A DNA stretch of 10,028 bases from Coemansia sp. RSA 922 (taxonomy: Eukaryota > Kickxellomycota > Kickxellomycetes > Kickxellales > Kickxellaceae): contig JANBQS010000956.1 of NCBI GenBank assembly GCA_027577415.1, positions 1-10,028 of the forward strand. The letters run 5' to 3'. Shown here one piece after another: positions 1 to 7,500 of the stretch. Every line of letters begins with the position of its first letter. Positions within the stretch are counted from its first letter, which is position 1. A model generated the notes under the pieces. The model was given only the letters and a program-made list of their open reading frames with translations, searched no databases and was not told the origin of the DNA. The translations under genes were made by a program, and so were the position numbers.

Positions 1-342
1 GAGGTACCACACGTCGCCAGACTGGACGACGTTCATCGACAGATGGGTGAACTTGTTCATCGTCGGATCAAACACCTCAGTGATCATGACGGGCGTAGTG
101 GTATCAACGCTCGACATGCGGGACATGTCAAAGTACGAGATCAGGCGAGACAGCAGCGACTGGGTCAGCGAGCTCGGCATCTGGGCGACCTGGGGCATCT
201 GCGGCAGTTGGCCAGTGGCAACATTGGCGACAGGAGTGTCGGCAACCTTGGGAGCAGGATTAGTGGTGTCGCCGGCAGGCATGGGGTTGGTCTGAGCCAG
301 AGCGGCGGCAAGGCAAGAGATGGCGACAAAGGAGGTCTTCAT
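1..342 (-). CDS. Secreted protein with signal peptide, N-terminal part (gene runs off the left edge)
   Basis: The minus-strand frame is open from an ATG at 342 to base 1, giving 114 residues with no stop, so the C-terminus lies outside the window. Residues 1-16 (MKTSFVAISCLAAALA) form a typical signal peptide with a basic n-region, a hydrophobic core and an A-L-A cleavage site before Gln17. This indicates export through the secretory pathway. Residues 17-55 are rich in Pro, Ala, Thr and Gln (for example QLPQMPQVAQMP), like a low-complexity linker. From about residue 56 the sequence becomes more regular (SLTQSLLSRLISYFDMS, then TTPVMITEVFDPTMNKF) and may begin a folded domain. There is no Cys in the mature part seen here. 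A TATA box sits about 100 bases upstream on the same strand. I do not recognise the family, and a wall or extracellular role is inference only. The start is the first Met directly before the signal peptide. Confidence 0.75.
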   Translation of the reverse strand, partial: MKTSFVAISCLAAALAQTNPMPAGDTTNPAPKVADTPVANVATGQLPQMPQVAQMPSSLTQSLLSRLISYFDMSRMSSVDTTTPVMITEVFDPTMNKFTHLSMNVVQSGDVWYL

Positions 343-442
343 GGTGAGTAGCTTTTTTTGCTGTTGAAAAGTGTCGTTAGGTATAAAAAGGCAGGCAAGT
401 GCTGGTGCTGAATCTAAAAGCTGAATAGGGCAGAACATGCCG

Positions 443-450
443 TATTTATA
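443..450 (-). promoter_or_regulatory. TATA box of the secreted-protein gene
   Basis: The minus strand reads TATAAATA, about 100 bases upstream of the ATG at 342. A start of transcription about 30 bases downstream would give a leader of roughly 70 bases. The same octamer occurs upstream of the repeat-protein gene (2230-2237), which supports its use as a core promoter element here. This rests on motif and position only. Confidence 0.5.
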
Positions 451-1267
451 CTGGCTTTTCCAAACGGCATGGCCACAGGTAGAAAACACATTTGCTGACA
501 TCTATCGTCGTGGCTTTATAGTTTGAACTGTGTTACTGTTATCATCGCGAAAAATGAGCTTTCCGTGTGGAAGCTGCGGAGCTAGGTATATGCGGTACTA
601 GGTGCCCGGGTGACAGTACAAGATACGTTTGGGTAGGTATTGGTGCCTACCCACAGTAAGCGCGAGAAATCGGTGACTGTGATTTAGACATTAGGGCAGC
701 GATTTTCATTGCTTTAGACTTTGGATGACCAGAAATAATCGGGGCCACTAAGCAACTTTTATTGACAACTTGAGATCGACAGTCCAAGGTACCACATGAA
801 TACTCAATTGTTTACAAATGTAGCAAAGAGTTATATGTTAAACAAAAATATAACAGCTCGCGCTACTCTGGATATGCTACCAGCTCCAACTTTTGGCCAA
901 TGCTTCACTCTCTGCTGCCTGAATCGCTTTAACGCTGCGGAATTCATTTTTCCACCCGCCAAAAAGCAAGTACCGCAACTGAGACTTGTTGAGATTGGGC
1001 AAGACAGAGCTCGAACATACGTGCAAGCAACGAGCCCTGATCCTACAGATGAAAGGTTCACATCAGAGGACTTGTAGTAATAAGCTTTGGTCAAACGTTG
1101 GAATGACCGAGGAGTATTTAAAGGCAAAGCAGAGCCCTAGGTGCGCTGGCTGGAGATGCTCCTCAGCGAGAAATAAATCCTATATTTCACATATTCTTGA
1201 TATATTTGAGTAATGAGTTAAAAGAAAAAAAAAGTTATTTCTGCTTATTGGTTTGGTTGTTACTTCT
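451..1267. other. Intergenic region, no supported gene
   Basis: This stretch lies between the promoter of the left-edge secreted-protein gene and the 3' end of the repeat-protein gene, both on the minus strand. It holds only short open frames, up to 98 codons, which overlap each other on opposite strands and show no recognisable domain or coding-like composition. The right end (about 1212-1251) is rich in A on the plus strand. On the minus strand it carries an AATAAG at 1246-1251, a variant polyadenylation signal about 20 bases past the stop of the repeat-protein gene. I see no RNA gene, transposon end or other repeat. Confidence 0.5.
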
Positions 1268-1981
1268 CTAGTTTCTTCTGTTGTTCAAGTTGAAGGCAGA
1301 TGTCGGCACCTGGTCCTCGCCGGACTGCTGGCCAGCAGCAGCAGAAAGCCTCTCCAATCTCCTTCCCGCTCGCGCCCGCTCTCTCACACCTGCGCGCTTT
1401 CCCCTGTGGGTCCTTCTCCAAGGCGTAGGTTGCTCGTTTTTGACATCATTGTCGTCAACGACCGGCACCTGCTGCACAACAGCGGCAGCCATATTGTCGG
1501 TTTCAACTTCACCGACAGTGCCAATGTCATCAGCAGCAATGACCTCAGTGGCATTACTATCCTTAACGACCGGCGCCTGCTGCACGGCAGCGGCGGCCAC
1601 ATCGTTGGCCTCAGCTTCGGAGGCGGTATTATCTTCGTCGGCGACGACCTCAGTGGCATCACTATCCTCGACGACCAGCGCCTGCTGCGCAACAGCGGCG
1701 GCCACATTGTTGGCCTCATCTTCGTCGGCGACGACCTCATCGGCGACGACCTCAGTAGCATCACTATCCTCGACGACCGGCACCTGCTGCGCAACGGCGG
1801 CAGCCTTAGCGACGCAAACGAGGCCATATCGAATGGCCATAGCGGTGACCGCGCAACCCGCCACAAAACCTACGAAACCAGTTGCCACTGGTGGCAGCTG
1901 TTGCTCGCACTGTAACCGCGCGGGCTCGATTGGCATGGTAGTGTAAACGGGGGTGGGTGTCGCCGCTTCGGGCATCCACAT
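1268..1981 (-). CDS. Putative single-span membrane protein with acidic tandem repeats
   Basis: The ORF encodes 237 residues. Residues 1-31 are Pro/Thr-rich. Residues 32-56 form one hydrophobic segment (VATGFVGFVAGCAVTAMAIR and following), a probable membrane span. Residues 57-184 are three and a half tandem repeats of 35-36 residues, each built as an Ala/Val-rich start, QQ, PVV, then an acidic stretch such as EDSDATEVVADE. The tail (185-237) is strongly basic (RRTHRGKR, RERARAGRR). Third positions favour G and C in the repeats, as expected for coding sequence. Met at 1981 is the first ATG downstream of a TATA box at 2230-2237, but it implies a leader of about 220 bases. The same frame stays open for 58 further codons upstream (to 2155) without an ATG and there encodes protein-like sequence, including a signal-like LTLSFYLVWTAPSCA. 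The true N-terminus may therefore be longer. The protein family and function are unknown to me. Confidence 0.6.
   Translation of the reverse strand: MWMPEAATPTPVYTTMPIEPARLQCEQQLPPVATGFVGFVAGCAVTAMAIRYGLVCVAKAAAVAQQVPVVEDSDATEVVADEVVADEDEANNVAAAVAQQALVVEDSDATEVVADEDNTASEAEANDVAAAAVQQAPVVKDSNATEVIAADDIGTVGEVETDNMAAAVVQQVPVVDDNDVKNEQPTPWRRTHRGKRAGVRERARAGRRLERLSAAAGQQSGEDQVPTSAFNLNNRRN
1430..1813 (-). repeat. Coding tandem repeat, about 108 bp unit, 3.5 copies
   Basis: Four successive units in the membrane-protein ORF begin at residues 57, 93, 128 and 164. Each carries an AAxVxQQxxVVxDS/N-like core; the fourth is partial (MAAAVVQQVPVVDDND). Units one and two are closest to each other, sharing VVEDSDATEVVADE exactly, and units three and four have drifted. 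The similarity is also plain in the DNA, for example the repeated plus-strand string cctcagtggcatcactatcc. This suggests expansion by unequal exchange or slippage within the gene. Confidence 0.85.
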
Positions 1982-2229
1982 CCGCGGACACTCCTGTGCT
2001 GGCGGATACGCGGGGTCCCAGGTCTCGATATTGTGGTGGGCTGGGCCCTCGATGCCAGTGGCAGTCGGCGCTGGAGTTGTGAGGCTGGGGGCGGCACAGC
2101 TGGGAGCGGTCCAAACGAGGTAAAAAGAGAGAGTAAGCTGAACTTCGTTAAAACTTCAATAAGCACAAGCGAGAAAATGCAGTGAATGAATGAAAAGAGA
2201 GTGAGCAAATGGCGAGGTCTCTGCCCAGG

Positions 2230-2237
2230 TATTTATA
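2230..2237 (-). promoter_or_regulatory. TATA box, probably for the acidic-repeat membrane protein
   Basis: The minus strand reads TATAAATA, followed by a pyrimidine-rich leader (CTCACTCTCTTTTC and similar), as is common near fungal transcription starts. No ATG occurs between here and the Met codon at 1981. This site and the secreted-protein gene's site at 443-450 share the same octamer. Confidence 0.5.
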
Positions 2238-3125
2238 AGAATTTCAGGCACCGCCTGTATAAAAAAATTGGTCTGATCCTCTCCAACCTGTGCGGCTTGG
2301 TTGCTTACGTATGTGTGTGTGGCATGGAAAAAATGAGGGAGTTCCAAAAAAAAATCGAGCACGTCTTCGGGACGCGTCAGGCCCTTGTTCCTATTTGTGG
2401 AGAGCGGGGCAGCGAATCGCCTTACAGGAGAATTGGGCTCTGCTATCATAGGAGTGGAGCTGTAAAATGGCCATGTGAACTCGGCTCAGTCTGTTTTGGG
2501 GGAAGCTCCGGGATGTTCACCGTTGGCGCCCCCTCTTTTTCTGCATTTGACATGTTATCTATGTGATGAGGGGATGGTCCACGACATGAACCCCAAACAC
2601 CCCCCCCGCACACACGTTAAAAATCGTGACCCCCCATGTCATTTTTTTTCACTCCCCTCCCCTCTCCAGCTCTTTATTGTTGGCAATACACATGGCACAG
2701 GCTAGATTTGACATGATAGCTTAATGTTTTACAAGTCTATTTCTTATATTAAAAAGTACAAGTTCAGATTTGCGCTAACCTACTCCAGGTGATCGACATC
2801 AATTTTTTGAGTGTAAATTCTGGTAAAAAGATATTGCACTTGAAAGTCCATGCAACAGCGTCAGGAAGGAAAGAGACGGCATATAAATGCAGCGTTTACG
2901 GCTGTGTTCACCACGCTGTCCCTTTTACATTGTTACATGCCGGCATGCATAATCATGCATGTCTTTATCTTGGTGACTTATCTACAAGAGGCCTTGTTGG
3001 TGATAAAGACATGTAATATAAGAATTATCTGAGTGTGTATTGATTATCGGAATTTTTTTAGCTGTAGACTTGCTCATCTTCCAGTTAGTAGTATTGGCTA
3101 TTTGGCTCGGGCTACCATCTGACCC
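2238..3125. other. Intergenic region, no supported gene
   Basis: I found no convincing gene here. Short frames exist on both strands (up to 126 codons on the plus strand) but lack domains and overlap each other. Visible details are a run of eight C near 2600, a T-rich then C-rich tract at about 2640-2670, and a small inverted repeat CATGCAT/ATGCATG at 2944-2961. A plus-strand TATAAAT at 2882 has no plausible gene after it. The last 80 or so bases may include decayed 3' flanking sequence of the acyl-CoA synthetase relic. Confidence 0.4.
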
Positions 3126-3611
3126 GATCTCCTCGTGCAAGCGATTAATAGTGGTCCGATGATGGCGAATAGCTTCGTATCTTTAGACCTTGAGCGTAGG
3201 TGTCAATAAACCATAGATATTAAATTCATACGACTCCAAATAGACATTACTGACAGAATCGTAGTAACTCAGACTCCGCTCGACTCCATCCCTAATCAGC
3301 CCAATTATAGCAGCGCCCTTAACAACAGCGTCGATACAAAGCATCTGATGATGAGGCAGTTCCGAACCTTCCTTCAAAATACTTTTCTTGCTCAAAAAGA
3401 CCTTGAGAAACTCGGGATCCAACACGACAATTGCGACTAAAGAAGCGTGCTCCCAATCGCCGTAGATAAATACATGGGAGACTATGTCACAATTGCAGAG
3501 TACGTACTTTATGCGCTCGGGTTCAATTATGTGGCCCATGGATGGGCGAAATATGGTGAATTTGCGGTCGATTACAGAATGACAGAATGGTATACTTGGA
3601 AATACAGGCAA
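3126..3611 (-). pseudogene. Long-chain acyl-CoA synthetase relic (C-terminal end only, in-frame stop)
   Basis: Long-chain acyl-CoA synthetases activate fatty acids with ATP and CoA. Only their C-terminal subdomain is visible. IDRK (near 3570) matches the conserved linker motif. It is followed by a divergent copy of the G-E-Y/APEK/IENVY region (GHIIEPERIKYVL), then HVFIYGDWEHASLVAIVV and LDPE, which match the family's VFVYGDS...LVAIVVPDPE segment. LLTPTLK near the end matches the motif containing the catalytic Lys. A TAA at 3183-3185 then stands where the family has Lys. Beyond it the homology continues in the same frame (RYEAIRHHRTTINRLHEEI), matching the usual KR.E....F...I..LY.E tail. The AMP-binding N-terminal domain, roughly 500 residues, is absent upstream. 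The open part would start at a TTG or an internal ATG. I call it a relic; a short expressed fragment is less likely. Confidence 0.7.
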
Positions 3612-3617
3612 CGTAGC

Positions 3618-4400
3618 CTAGAGCATCTGATACTGGTGGTGACTAGCGTAAAAAGGAATAGAATGATGCAAGAGTGACATGGCAAAAATATCTGTAGTCC
3701 TAATTTTAAATTGTTGAATGCCAAACCTGTGATTATAGAGACCGCTTCTGCCACTCAGCTGCTGAACGGGAGGAGGAGGCTCGTTATCATGGGACGATAG
3801 TATAATGCCAATTTTCTCCAGCTTAGTCGTTATATGTTTTGCTCGCTCCACAAGCGCGCTAATGTTAAACTCAATATCGGGAGGATCAGTTGCAATAAAC
3901 GTCTGCTGTTCTGTTGCCGAAGGAAGATAGGGAGAAAACTCGATCGAACAAACGATCGGAAATGTGCGAGTGGTATAGGGCTCGCTAGAAAATACCCTCA
4001 ACGCGGCCCCACTGTAGATGTCTTGAACATCCACGCTAACTGTTAGTACTTTGACGTATAGGTGGGCAGGAAGACCGGTGTCTTTAACGTAAGTCTGCAG
4101 CCAATACGGCCTCGTCTGGTATTCACCCGAAATGGAAAGTCGCATCTTGTATACCCCGAAAAGATGTGTAAGTGTAGGCGACAAAAAACTGGTGCAAGTA
4201 TCCAATAGCGGCATCAGCGACCCTGTGTATTTGTCGGATCCTTTGGAAACATTATCAAACTGCAAGCGACCGTTATCTGCGACGTAGTCCAGTATTAGCT
4301 CAACAATGTGGAGCGGGAGGATCTTAAAAGGTGACAAGAAATGCATAACTGACAAAAAAGAAAAATAGACAGGTATGAAGGAAGGGAAGGAGCGTGGCAT
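3618..4400 (-). CDS. F-box-like protein of a Kickxellales-type family, probably truncated
   Basis: The ORF encodes 260 residues from the ATG at 4400. Residues 22-45 (LSPFKILPLHIVELILDYVA) look like a degenerate F-box: the Leu-Pro start followed by an amphipathic helix. Then come features I associate with a large, highly duplicated family in Coemansia-like fungi: RLQFDNVSKGSDKY, PLL, a conserved AHLYVKVLTVSVD, YSGAAL, EPY...FPIV, and NISALVERAKHI near residues 178-190. That attribution is from memory. F-box proteins usually act as substrate adaptors of SCF ubiquitin ligases. Family members usually run hundreds of residues further, so the TAG at 3618 probably truncates this copy, and an acyl-CoA synthetase relic begins just beyond it in the same frame. 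The ATG at 4346 (Met19, MHFLSPFKILP) fits the family start better than Met1; residues 1-18 could be leader. It may be a pseudogene. Confidence 0.55.
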   Translation of the reverse strand: MPRSFPSFIPVYFSFLSVMHFLSPFKILPLHIVELILDYVADNGRLQFDNVSKGSDKYTGSLMPLLDTCTSFLSPTLTHLFGVYKMRLSISGEYQTRPYWLQTYVKDTGLPAHLYVKVLTVSVDVQDIYSGAALRVFSSEPYTTRTFPIVCSIEFSPYLPSATEQQTFIATDPPDIEFNISALVERAKHITTKLEKIGIILSSHDNEPPPPVQQLSGRSGLYNHRFGIQQFKIRTTDIFAMSLLHHSIPFYASHHQYQML

Positions 4401-4428
4401 AAAGCTAAAGAGCGATGAGATAGTTTTT

Positions 4429-4434
4429 TTTATT
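4429..4434 (-). terminator. Polyadenylation signal AATAAA for the eIF5B gene
   Basis: The minus strand reads AATAAA about 110 bases past the eIF5B stop codon (TAG, 4543-4545) and just upstream of the ATG at 4400 of the next minus-strand ORF. Position and exact consensus fit a eukaryotic 3' processing signal, leaving little room for a separate promoter for the F-box-like ORF. This is motif evidence only. Confidence 0.45.
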
Positions 4435-4542
4435 GGAGCACTGTATGAGTACGGGCTTAAAAAAAATCACTCTAGGCGTAGTAAATTGATGTGGTATATT
4501 GAAGAACACATGCTAACGAAACAGTCAGGTATGATCCAGAGC

Positions 4543-7500
4543 CTATTCAACGCCGAGCGTGCTCTTGAGCCTGGCAACTAGCCTCCATTCATCCTTAGTC
4601 AGATCGGCACGGAAGGTCTCCTTGAGGACGTCAATGCTTCTGCGAGTAATTCGAGAGTAGAGCAAGTCATTCTCGTCAAAGTGGCGGCCATACGTCTTGT
4701 CGTGGTCTGCCACTGTATTCTCAATGCGGATAGTGAAGCCAGCGCCAGCATTGGCTCTACGAACAATGTTGACAGGCTTGTCGTTGACCTTGATGGTGGT
4801 TATTTTACCCAGCGTGACGACCTCACGGACCTTGGTTTCGTGGTTCATCCTGATGACGCAGATCGGAGTTCCAGGACGTACGTGACCGTCCAAAATGTCG
4901 ACGCCAAGCAGGAGGGGAGAGCGCTTATTGAAGACATGGTCTTTGCTGATTATCTTCAAGATACAAGGGAAGACCGCCAGTTCTGCCTGCTCCCTGCGCT
5001 TCTGCTCCACGATCTCTGCGTTGTGGGCAGTAAACGCGTCGAACAAGTGATAGATAATATCGGCCTTGAACACTTTGATTCCAAGCTCCTTGGCCATTTC
5101 CTCGGCGTCCTTGTCGACCTTGACGTCAAAGCAAAGCATAACGGCGTACTCCTTGGCACGCTCCAGCATAGCCGATGCGCGGGTGACGTCCTTCTTGTGG
5201 ACGGGTCCAATGTTGATACCTGACACAGGGATCTTGGACACACGCAAGAATTCCAACAGAGCCTCAAGAGATCCAAGAGTAGAGGCCTGCACCCACACGC
5301 CGCGTCCAGACTTGTCAATGGCATCGTCCAGTCTAGCCAGGTCGGACATGATTTCGTCCATCAGCTCCTCCTCATCGTCGTCGGGGCCAACTACCATCAG
5401 GCGCGAGCCTGCAATGGCCTTCTCCAGATCAGGCGCAGAGATCTTCACGCCCATAGCGGCCTTGATCGACTTGTGGTGGACATAGGCAGACTTGACGCGC
5501 AGCTCGCGCATGGGCTGAGGAGTAAGCAGAGCGCGCACGTTGGTGACAATAGGACCATCCACACCACATACGACGATCCGGTCGCCCTCATGAAGCACTC
5601 CGTTCGACAGAATGACGTCGATTGTCGTACCCAGACCCTCGATGACCTTGACTTCGAGCACAGTGCACTCCAGCTCGGAGAGATACATAAGCTGGTTAGC
5701 CATGCGCTGCTGCGTGAGCGTGACCAACAGGTCAAGCAAGTCAGGAATGCCCTCGCCCGAGAAGGCCGAGGTGGGCACCAGCGACACGTACTTGGCAAAG
5801 TTCTTGTTCTTGTAGTGTAGCTCGGCGTTCAGGCCCTGCTCGGCAAACTCGACTTTGATATTGGCGGCGCGAGTTTCAAATTCACTGATGGCGTGGGCGG
5901 GCTGCTTCTTGAAAGTGTCGCGGAATGGACTGTCGGGGATCTGGTTCCAACCATAAATACGATCGATTTTGTTGAGAGCAACGATAAAGGGCGTCTTGCG
6001 GTCGCGCAGCAGACGCAGCGACTCGAGGGTCTGAGGCTCAAGGCCGTGCATAATATCGACGACAAGGATGGCGATGTTACACAGCGACGAGCCACGCGAG
6101 CGGAGGTTGGTGAACGACTCGTGCCCAGGCGTGTCGATAATCAACAAGCCAGGAACCTTGATGTCAATCTTGCTCGACGGATACATGGCCGCCGTCTTCT
6201 TCTCGATAGCATCGGCGGGGAAGTAAGTGGCACCGATCTGCTGCGTAATACCTCCAGCCTCTCCGCCTTGGACGTTGGTCTGGCGGATCTTGTCGAGGAG
6301 CTTGGTGTTGTGCGAGACAGTGTAGTCGCCGAGCAATACGCGCGAGTTGCCATCAAGCGTGAAGCCAAAGTACTCTCCGTGACCGATCTCCTCAATGGCG
6401 AATGGCCAAGAGTTGCTGCAAAGCGCTGCCCACGATTCCGGCGTGCGCTCAGCAGGACGCTTGTGCTCGAGACCAATGAGCGGGGCAAAGGTGCACACCG
6501 CCTCACCAGAGATGGATATCGTGCTACCAGCAGCTGCTTGGGAAACAGGGCCGACATGGAGCCCAATGGAGCGAGCGAGACGACGTAACTGAAGCAAGAA
6601 TTGCTCGTCCGAGCTGGACACTTCCCAGTGTTCCTCAGCAGCGGAGGCAGTCACGAAGGTGGTGCTGTCGCTTTCAATGACACCCGCAAGGAACTCCTTT
6701 CTGTGGTTCAATGAGGCGGACATGATAGCGTCGGGGATTCTCTTCTCGTCTGTCAAGGCGAACTCTTTAAGGAGAGCCTTACGAGTGTCCTCAGCGTCGG
6801 CACTGGGGATACCATTAGCACCACTGCCAAGCCAGACGCCAAAGAACCTAGCCGTCTCCAGCTCTTGGATGGACGTGGGGACAGATCCAAAGGCCCGGGT
6901 GATAGCGTCAGTGAAGGGCTGACTGGCGCTGGCGGAGAACTCGACACCATTCACGGGCTTGTACATCGAGCACAGATCGGCAGAGGCGCGGTCGGTGCGA
7001 ACCAAGTCCAAGTACTCCAGAACCGTGCACTGCCACGTCAGCGGCTGCCACTCTGGCAGCGCAGCCAGTGCTAGCTCCTCGGACTCAAATTCGCCGTGGA
7101 CTATTTGGATCGGCTTGTTGACAGCAGAGTCCATCGCTAGCGATTTTGCAATGTACTTGGTTTCAGTGACGCCATCGACCGTGCGGACGTCACACTGGAC
7201 GTAGGGCTTGTGGTTGATAGCCAGCACCAGGACGTGCTCACCGTTGCACACAAAGGAGTCAGCACCATCGCGCTGGTCAGGCACAACACGGTACAGCATT
7301 CCTTCTCCTTTGATCACCGACCCAGGCTGCACAACGCGAGGCGAGTTGTCGTCGCCCATCACTTGGTCTAGCTCAACAATGTCTTGCACATTGCGAGTGG
7401 AGCCGTCCCACATCAGGATAGGCGTGTCGCGGCCCCAGCACTTGCCAGTGTCGACGTGACCCAAGATACAGCAAATAGGCGAGCGCAGGTTGTCGGCAGA

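Noticed and set aside
796..1127. Overlapping frames of 93 (plus) and 98 (minus) codons
   Set aside because: They overlap on opposite strands, have no recognisable motif, and are no longer than expected by chance.
1253..1946. Two long plus-strand frames (about 220 codons each) opposite the repeat protein
   Set aside because: They mirror the repeat DNA. The minus frame has the better membrane segment, coding-like third positions and an upstream TATA box.
2156..2566. 126-codon plus frame and 97-codon minus frame
   Set aside because: They overlap the presumed promoter and leader of the repeat protein, lack domains, and have no support from composition.
2944..2961. Small inverted repeat CATGCAT/ATGCATG
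   Set aside because: It is very short, lies in unexplained DNA, and has no adjacent element to give it a role.
2882..3032. Plus-strand TATAAAT followed by a 31-codon frame from the first ATG
   Set aside because: The peptide has no recognisable character, and there is no second line of evidence for a gene.
4412..4419. GCGATGAG, identical to the yeast PAC ribosome-biogenesis motif
   Set aside because: It stands before an F-box-like ORF with no link to ribosome biogenesis, downstream of eIF5B rather than in its promoter. One match in 10 kb is compatible with chance.
6307..7438. Insert in eIF5B read as a retained spliceosomal intron instead of an intein
   Set aside because: The insert is fully open for 378 codons, shows ordered intein motifs and ends with HN before Thr; there is no GT at the 5' boundary or AG at the 3' boundary.
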